Shown here: one piece after another, positions 58,101 through 64,000 of the stretch
Layout of the letters: each line of letters opens with the position of its first letter
Position numbering within the stretch: position 1 is the stretch's first letter
From: Ruminococcus sp.
GTDB taxonomy: Bacteria; Bacillota; Clostridia; Oscillospirales; Ruminococcaceae
Reading direction: 5' to 3'
Assembly: GCA_017519415.1 (NCBI GenBank)
Contig: JAFWSI010000063.1
Location: 17,866 to 81,865 of the forward strand
Length of the DNA: 64,000 nt
The notes under the pieces: model-generated
What the model was told of the DNA's origin: nothing
Databases searched by the model: none
The model's input: the letters and a program-made list of their open reading frames with translations, nothing else
Translations under genes and position numbers: made by a program

Positions 58101-58147
58101 GTGTATGTAATATTTAACGAGAAAATATTCGACGGGAGTGATGTTAA

Positions 58148-58582
58148 ATGAGTATTCTCGATAAATTCAACGATGCGAGCCGCGGAGTTTCCGAGAAGGC
58201 AAAAAACATTTCGGAGGCCAATAACCTCAAGAGAAAGATACTCTATGAGGAAGAGCGTATCGTGGAGATCTTTACAGACATCGGCAAGAGGTACTACAAG
58301 AATCCCACCGAGGATCCGTCAGCTCTGAAGGTCCTGTGCGACGATATTGACACAAGGCGCAGAAGAATCAAGAAGATGAGGTATGAGCTCAACGGCATCA
58401 GGGGCTATAAGATATGTCCCAAGTGCGACGCCGAGGTAAATGAGCGCTTCCAGTTCTGCGGACGCTGCGGTGCGAGACTTCCCGACATCGAGGACGAGGA
58501 TTTCATGTCCCTTGAGCCTAACGATTATTATACAGAAAGCAGCAATAATTTCTTTAATGCGGATTCTAACAAGAACTATTGA
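58148..58582 (+). CDS. Helical protein with zinc-ribbon
   Basis: 144 residues. About 1-85 is coiled helical, charged sequence (LKRKILYEEERIVEIFTDIG; DIDTRRRRIKKMRYELNGI). Then a zinc ribbon (KICPKCDAEVNERFQFCGRCGARLP) and an acidic tail. Function unknown. Its 3' end overlaps the convergent gene by 7 bp, and its terminator lies inside that gene's coding end. GGGAG precedes the ATG. Confidence 0.85.
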   Translation: MSILDKFNDASRGVSEKAKNISEANNLKRKILYEEERIVEIFTDIGKRYYKNPTEDPSALKVLCDDIDTRRRRIKKMRYELNGIRGYKICPKCDAEVNERFQFCGRCGARLPDIEDEDFMSLEPNDYYTESSNNFFNADSNKNY

Positions 58583-58998
58583 TCACAGGGCTGTTCTGAG
58601 ACAATCGGAACAGCCTTTTTATTTCCGAAGCGCCTGCTTATCCGCCTGCACAGGAAGCGTGCGGGTATGCACAGAACGAACCAGAAACAGGAAAAGGGTA
58701 TGCATATCTGACCGAGGAAATTCAGCGGCATATCGGAATAATCCCATACCTGCCAGTCCATGATGAGGTTGTCGAATATGCCTACGGTGAGCTCTATGGC
58801 CGTTATCATAACAGTGCCGAGGAGACAGCTCCTTATGAGGGTCATGGTTCGGCGGCTGTTCAGGGCGTAGAGTACCGACAGGACGGCTCCTCCCGTCAGG
58901 GACATGGTCCAGTGGGTGTAGCCGCGCATGACTATCTCTATGAGACTGTAGCAGAAATAGCCCATGAGAAACGAGAACAAAAGCTGCGAAAGCTTCAT
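58576..58998 (-). CDS. CmpB-type putative ABC transporter permease
   Basis: 140 residues with four membrane helices. MGYFCYSLIEIVMRGYTHWTMSLTGG and IELTVGIFDNLIMDWQVWDYSDMPLNFLGQICIPF match the ABC_trans_CmpB (PF06541) pattern, especially VWDYSxxPxNxxGQICxxxS. The true transport role of the family is unproven. GGAGG lies eight bases before the ATG at 58998. Confidence 0.82.
   Translation of the reverse strand: MKLSQLLFSFLMGYFCYSLIEIVMRGYTHWTMSLTGGAVLSVLYALNSRRTMTLIRSCLLGTVMITAIELTVGIFDNLIMDWQVWDYSDMPLNFLGQICIPFSCFWFVLCIPARFLCRRISRRFGNKKAVPIVSEQPCDQ
58589..58620 (+). terminator. Terminator of the zinc-ribbon gene, inside the convergent gene
   Basis: GGCTGTTC-11 nt-GAACAGCC followed by TTTTTATTT. 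It overlaps the last codons of the minus-strand CmpB-like gene. Confidence 0.8.
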
Positions 58999-59064
58999 AT
59001 GCAGCACCTCCGTGTTAAGTATCGGCGCCTTCGCGGAAATTTATTCATCAGAAAGAGTATGAAC

Positions 59065-59817
59065 ATGATAATAGATTCACATCTGCACCTCCCCTGGGAG
59101 GCGGAAACAATGGAAATTAAAAAGGCTGCCCTCCTTGCGGAGCTTGAACGTAACAGTGTGGAAAAGGGCCTCGTTATAGCCGATTCCGTACCCGAAAGCG
59201 TCATCGGCTCGGTGAGGGAATGTGCGGAGCTTTTCAGAGGGAGCAGTATTATAAAGGTCGCTGCGGGGATAAGCCCGCTGAACGGCCTCGGGGAACAGCT
59301 CGCATATTGCAGGGAGCTCCTTGAAGCAGGGGATATTGCGGCAGTCAAGCTCTATACGGGGCATGAGAAATTCTTCTGCACGGACGCAGGGCTTGCTCCC
59401 GTATTCGATATGGCGGAGGACTTCGATGTGCCTGTGCTTTTCCATACGGGCTGGGACGATAATGAGTATTCCGCTCCCGAAAGAATGAGGGCGCTGGCGC
59501 TTTCACGCCCGCGCAGTAAATTCGTGTACTGCCACTGCTTCTATCCTCTTGCGGAGCGCTGCTTCGGGGTGCTTGGAGACTGCGGGAACGTATTCTTCGA
59601 TACCTCCTCCGTAGCTGACGACGAGAGTCTGATACCCGCGCTGAAGCCCGTATTTGAAAGAGCTGTTTCGCTTATGCCCGAAAGAATGATTTTCGGCTCT
59701 GATTTCGGCAGCTGCTCTCAGGAGGCTCATATCCGCTTTGCGAAGGAACTGAAAATGAGCGGGAGTCAGCGGGAGCTTTTCATGCACGGGAACGCGGAAA
59801 GGCTCTACCGCTTTTAA
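59065..59817 (+). CDS. Amidohydrolase-family metal-dependent hydrolase
   Basis: 250 residues. TIM-barrel hydrolase of the amidohydrolase-2 type: metal motif IIDSHLHLPW at the start, AAVKLYTGHEKF, VPVLFHTGWDD, VYCHCFYPLAERC, and IFGSDFGSCSQEAHI with the catalytic Asp. The substrate is unknown. ATG at 59065 has AAAGAG seven bases upstream; the ATG at 59059 is too close. The frame remains open further upstream but overlaps the divergent CmpB-like gene. Confidence 0.82.
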   Translation: MIIDSHLHLPWEAETMEIKKAALLAELERNSVEKGLVIADSVPESVIGSVRECAELFRGSSIIKVAAGISPLNGLGEQLAYCRELLEAGDIAAVKLYTGHEKFFCTDAGLAPVFDMAEDFDVPVLFHTGWDDNEYSAPERMRALALSRPRSKFVYCHCFYPLAERCFGVLGDCGNVFFDTSSVADDESLIPALKPVFERAVSLMPERMIFGSDFGSCSQEAHIRFAKELKMSGSQRELFMHGNAERLYRF

Positions 59818-59884
59818 GATGCGTACCCGATAAGCGCCGCCGGATACGGAAATAATGATATTATAATGAACGGAGTTGTTTTTT

Positions 59885-61357
59885 ATGCGGAAAAGCTGCA
59901 TACTTATGCATATTTCGAGCCTGCCGTCGGAGTACGGCATTGGCAAGCTGGGACGCCACGCCTTTGAATTCGTGGACTTTCTCAAGTCTGCCGAGGTGAA
60001 ATGCTGGCAGATACTGCCCCTTTCACCTACGAGCTACGGCGATTCGCCCTATCAGTCCTTTTCCGTGAGGGCGGGCAATCCCTACTTCATAGATTTTGAG
60101 ATACTTGAAGGGGACGGCCTTCTCGAACGCAGTGAATTCGAGCTTCCCGACTGGGACAGCGATCCCGGAAAGGTGGACTACAGCAGACTTTACGACAAAT
60201 GCTACGATGTGCTGCGTGTGGCCTTTGACAGGTTCAGACCCGCTAAATTTCCCGATTACAGGAAGTTCTGCACTGATAATAAGGACTGGCTGGAGGAGTA
60301 TGCCCTGTTCATGGCTCTTAAATTCAAGCACAACGGCAGACCGTGGTACGAATGGGAGGGGGATATTTCCGCCCATAAGGCAGCTGCGGTGGCGGAAGCA
60401 AAAAAAGAGCTGAAAAAGGACATCGCCTTCTATAAGTTCGTACAGTTCGAGTTCAGTCGCCAGTGGAGCGAGCTGAAGCGCTACGCCAACAGCAGCGGCA
60501 TTGAGATAATAGGAGATATTCCCATATACTGCGCCCTTGACAGCGTTGAGGCATGGGCTTTGCCGAAGCTTTTCCAGTTCGACAGGAAGCGCCGTCCGAC
60601 GGCTGTTGCTGGCTGTCCTCCCGACGGCTTCTCGCCGCTGGGACAGCTGTGGGGAAATCCCCTGTATAACTGGGAATATCACAAAAAGACGGGCTATGCA
60701 TGGTGGATAGGCCGCATAAAGGCTGCCGCGGAGCTTTACGACATCGTCCGCATTGACCATTTCCGCGGCTTCGAGAGCTATTACTCCATTCCCTACGGCA
60801 ACAAGGACGCAACGGTGGGAGAGTGGAAAAAAGGCCCCGATCATGAGCTCTTCCGGCTTGCGGAAAAGGAGCTGGGCAGACTGAATATCATTGCCGAGGA
60901 CCTTGGCTTTATTACTCCCGAGGTCAGGAAAATGCTGGACAAATGCGGCTATCCCGGCATGAAGGTATTGCAGTTCGCCTTTTCGGGCAGCGACAACGAG
61001 TATCTCCCGCATAACTATAAAAGCACCAATTATTACGCCTATACGGGCACTCACGACAACGAGACCCTCATAGGCTGGGTGGAGACTCTTGACAAGAAAT
61101 CCCTGAAATTCACCATGAAGTACCTTAACGTCAGGAAGAAAAAGGATATACCCGCGGCTGTTGTCCGCGCTGCATGGAGCAGCGTTGCGGAAGTCGCGGC
61201 GGCTCAGATACAGGACTTCCTCGGCAGTCCGAAGGAGGGGAGAATGAATACTCCTTCAACCCTCGGCGGCAACTGGCAGTTCCGCACAAAGGCCTCGGAC
61301 TTCACTCCCGGGCTGGCAAAAAAGATACGCCGCCTTAACAGATTATATAACAGGTGA
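59885..61357 (+). CDS. malQ: 4-alpha-glucanotransferase (amylomaltase, GH77)
   Basis: 490 residues. Transfers alpha-1,4-glucan segments in maltodextrin and glycogen metabolism. Motifs: LPLSPTSYGDSPYQSFS, IIGDIPIYCALDSVEAWALP, the nucleophile Asp in VRIDHFRGFESYYSIP, and the acid Glu in IIAEDLGFITPEV, then TGTHDNETLIGW. GGAG about ten bases upstream supports ATG 59885. A glycogen-storing role is plausible, as ruminococci accumulate glycogen-like polymers. Confidence 0.95.
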   Translation: MRKSCILMHISSLPSEYGIGKLGRHAFEFVDFLKSAEVKCWQILPLSPTSYGDSPYQSFSVRAGNPYFIDFEILEGDGLLERSEFELPDWDSDPGKVDYSRLYDKCYDVLRVAFDRFRPAKFPDYRKFCTDNKDWLEEYALFMALKFKHNGRPWYEWEGDISAHKAAAVAEAKKELKKDIAFYKFVQFEFSRQWSELKRYANSSGIEIIGDIPIYCALDSVEAWALPKLFQFDRKRRPTAVAGCPPDGFSPLGQLWGNPLYNWEYHKKTGYAWWIGRIKAAAELYDIVRIDHFRGFESYYSIPYGNKDATVGEWKKGPDHELFRLAEKELGRLNIIAEDLGFITPEVRKMLDKCGYPGMKVLQFAFSGSDNEYLPHNYKSTNYYAYTGTHDNETLIGWVETLDKKSLKFTMKYLNVRKKKDIPAAVVRAAWSSVAEVAAAQIQDFLGSPKEGRMNTPSTLGGNWQFRTKASDFTPGLAKKIRRLNRLYNR

Positions 61358-61501
61358 GACACCCTTTCCATAAGGGGGCAAAAAACGGGTCGGAATCAAC
61401 CCGGAACGGTTGTATAACCGGAGAATTGTTTTCAACTTTGTATGAATGCACAGAATGAGGCAGTGATTTTTGTGCATATGAAATGATAAAGGTTACAAAA
61501 A

Positions 61502-61554
61502 AGCTCCTTAGGAATATTATCCGTCAGTCAAGGGATAATATGTCCGAAGGAGCT
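61502..61554 (+). promoter_or_regulatory. Long hairpin that hides the spoVAC ribosome-binding site
   Basis: AGCTCCTT (61502-61509) pairs with AAGGAGCT (61547-61554), GGA with TCC, and TATTATCC (61515-61522) with GGATAATA (61533-61540), giving about 19 bp. The AAGGAG of the spoVAC start is inside the stem, so translation should require its opening. Confidence 0.65.
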
Positions 61555-61560
61555 GATCAT

Positions 61561-62001
61561 ATGAATATTTCACCCGAAAAATACGGCATGATGACGAAGA
61601 AGGCTTCGCCGAAGTCCCATTATGTGAAAAATCTTGCCATGGCCTTTGCTGTCGGCGGAGCGATCTGCGCTTTCGGACAGGTCGTACTCTCATTTCTCGA
61701 GGCGTTCGGCCTTGACAGGACGGCTGCGGGTACGTGGACTTCCATAATACTTGTGGGACTAAGCGCTCTGTGTACGGGCTTCGGCTGGTATGAAAGACTT
61801 GCCAAGCACGCGGGAGCTGGTACCCTTGTGCCTGTTACGGGCTTTTCAAACGCCATAAGCTCCGCCGCCATAGAGGCTAAGTCCGAGGGTATGATACTTG
61901 GCGTGGGAGCAAAGATATTCACTATCGCGGGACCCGTACTGCTTTACGGCTGCTCGGCAGCGGCGGTATACGGTATGATATACTATTTTATCAGCCTTTA
62001 G
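61561..62001 (+). CDS. spoVAC: Stage V sporulation protein AC
   Basis: About 146 residues with three to four membrane helices. MNISPEKYGMMTKKASPKS at the start and LPV-like LVPVTGFSNAISSAAIEAKSEGMILGVGAK match SpoVAC, a part of the SpoVA channel moving dipicolinic acid into spores. The family normally begins at MNxxPxxY, so ATG 61561 (10 bases after AAGGAG) is preferred; ATG at 61483 would add 26 residues without a ribosome-binding site. SpoVAD and SpoVAE are not adjacent. Confidence 0.85.
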   Translation: MNISPEKYGMMTKKASPKSHYVKNLAMAFAVGGAICAFGQVVLSFLEAFGLDRTAAGTWTSIILVGLSALCTGFGWYERLAKHAGAGTLVPVTGFSNAISSAAIEAKSEGMILGVGAKIFTIAGPVLLYGCSAAAVYGMIYYFISL

Positions 62002-62036
62002 CTTGTTAAGCCCTTAGGCCCCCTTAGCCCTTAGCC

Positions 62037-62336
62037 GTAAGCGATGTACGGGTATCGGCATTATTATAGAGTGAGCGAGCTTGCGAGCGTCAACGTGGCT
62101 GCGGTCGAGCTGGCTCAGCTAATATTTCTGATATAACAGCTTTATTCAAAGCGCTGTAAGCGATGTACGGGTATCGGCATTATTATAGAGCGAGCGAGCT
62201 TGCGAACGTCAACGTGGCTGCGGTCGAGCTGGCTCAGCTAATATTTCTGATATAACAGCTTTATTCAAAGCGCCGTAAGCGATGTACGGGTATCGGCATT
62301 ATTATAGAGTGAGCGAGCTTGCGAGCGTCAACGTGG
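62037..62336 (+). repeat. 119-bp tandem repeat, about 2.5 copies
   Basis: Copies begin at 62037, 62156 and 62275 with GTAAGCGATGTACGGGTATC and differ at only a few bases. Each includes GAGCGAGCTTGCGA and CTGATATAACAGC. Third copy is cut after CAACGTGG. No reading frame is conserved. Confidence 0.88.
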
Positions 62337-62358
62337 TCAGGGAGCGCAGGCTCTGCGC

Positions 62359-62478
62359 AAAAAATAAGCAGGGCAAAAGCCCTGCTTGTCTTAGATAAAC
62401 AGATGAAAATAAATATGTGTAGAACAAAAGAAAGGAGACAACAAAACGAGTGTTAATAATTCAGAATTATTTAACACT
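62359..62478 (-). ncRNA. Second candidate small RNA with own promoter and terminator
   Basis: On the minus strand, promoter at 62485-62513, then at once a hairpin AGTGTTAA with TTAACACT (62449-62478), an unstructured middle, and a terminator AAGCAGGGC-tttt-GCCCTGCTT with ATTTTTT (62359-62387). No ribosome-binding site or start codon. About 120 nt. Family not recognised. Confidence 0.45.
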
Positions 62479-62484
62479 GTAGTT

Positions 62485-62513
62485 ATTATACCGTATTTCA
62501 CTCTTTACGTCAA
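62485..62513 (-). promoter_or_regulatory. Promoter of the second candidate small RNA
   Basis: On the minus strand TTGACG (62508-62513), 17 bp, TATAAT (62485-62490). Confidence 0.6.
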
Positions 62514-62713
62514 GCAAATCAACGCACTTTTGTTAAATTGCACAAGTTTTATATGACTAATCGCCGCATTTTTCACAACAGCGATATGCAAAAAACTGAC
62601 AGCTGTACAAATTTATGGAAGCTTATCTCGCGTAAATGACTGCCAAGTGCGAAATATGGGCAAATTGCTAAAAAAACGCTTGACAAATTTGTAACAGGAG
62701 AGCAAAAAAAGTG

Positions 62714-62742
62714 TTTACAAAGGGGCTGATTTGTGGTATAAT
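62714..62742 (+). promoter_or_regulatory. Promoter of the pyruvate:ferredoxin oxidoreductase gene
   Basis: TTTACA (62714-62719), 17 bp, TATAAT (62737-62742). Leader of about 80 nt to a strong AGGAGG. A TTGACA at 62682 lacks a matching -10. Confidence 0.65.
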
Positions 62743-62816
62743 TATTCTCAGTAGTTATACATGGTTAACGTATCACCCGCTAACCACTTCTATAACCTAA
62801 TCAATACTATATTTAG

Positions 62817-64000
<1,184 letters not shown>

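Noticed and set aside
62037-62336. Possible CRISPR array
   Set aside because: Units are 119 bp, directly abutting, with no spacer sequences and no cas genes.

Overview
The window is a Clostridia (Oscillospiraceae) chromosome segment that closely matches Ruminococcus flavefaciens. The decisive evidence is the gene run scaC-scaA-scaB-cttA-scaE (10402-21882), the signature cellulosome scaffoldin cluster of that species. Supporting evidence is GTP-type PEP carboxykinase (succinate-forming metabolism), long Thr-rich linkers, dockerins, and low-GC sigma-A promoters in front of moderately GC-rich genes. No rRNA, tRNA, CRISPR array, insertion sequence or prophage was seen.

Layout. 1-9863: housekeeping and stand-alone genes. 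These are polA (cut by the left edge), pckA, a DUF2975/XRE pair with a twin-palindrome promoter, a DUF4230 membrane protein, a candidate small RNA, gtrA-dusB and a CapA-like lipoprotein. 9864-21942: a strongly folded untranslated RNA leads into scaC-scaA-scaB, followed by cttA and scaE. Enzyme dockerins bind ScaA (three near-identical cohesins) directly or through the ScaC adaptor. ScaA docks on ScaB (six cohesins). The X-dockerins of ScaB and CttA dock on ScaE, which is attached to the cell wall by sortase. 21941-35696: ttcA-like, galE, ung, metF with a stand-alone MetH-activation-type protein, an orphan solute-binding lipoprotein, an SDR epimerase, mazG-hup-rqcP, a conserved unknown followed by trpS, a class I aminotransferase and a SpoVB/MurJ-like flippase.

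35780-45532: exported proteins. There is a DUF4352-like lipoprotein, a tandem array of five paralogous small secreted proteins with metal-ribbon-like Cys/His motifs, an Rrf2 regulator convergent with cysK, a lipoprotein that looks like a circularly permuted cohesin, a lipid-anchored GH5 endoglucanase with two carbohydrate-binding-like modules, and a dockerin-bearing SGNH esterase. 45593-51125: dagK, then holB-ricT-queH, ybaK, a small lipoprotein and a CIRCE-controlled Hsp20.

51200-58023: arylpyruvate metabolism. iorA is separated from iorB by a zinc-ribbon protein, an unknown acidic protein and a membrane protein with a prion-like Gly/Tyr/Gln/Asn repeat. iorB is followed by paaK, a Cse60-like protein and a tandem ACT protein. 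Together with an aminotransferase this fits reductive carboxylation of phenylacetate or indoleacetate to aromatic amino acids, a trait known for rumen ruminococci. 58148-64000: a zinc-ribbon protein, a CmpB-like permease, an amidohydrolase, malQ, spoVAC with its ribosome-binding site inside a long hairpin, 119-bp tandem repeats, a second candidate small RNA, and the start of pyruvate:ferredoxin oxidoreductase (cut by the right edge).

The observations I rate most worth following are the permuted cohesin-like lipoprotein, the five-gene secreted ribbon cluster, the structured RNA ahead of scaC, the prion-like repeat protein inside the ior locus, and the two orphan small-RNA transcription units. 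All functions are inferred from reading the sequence; no database search was possible.
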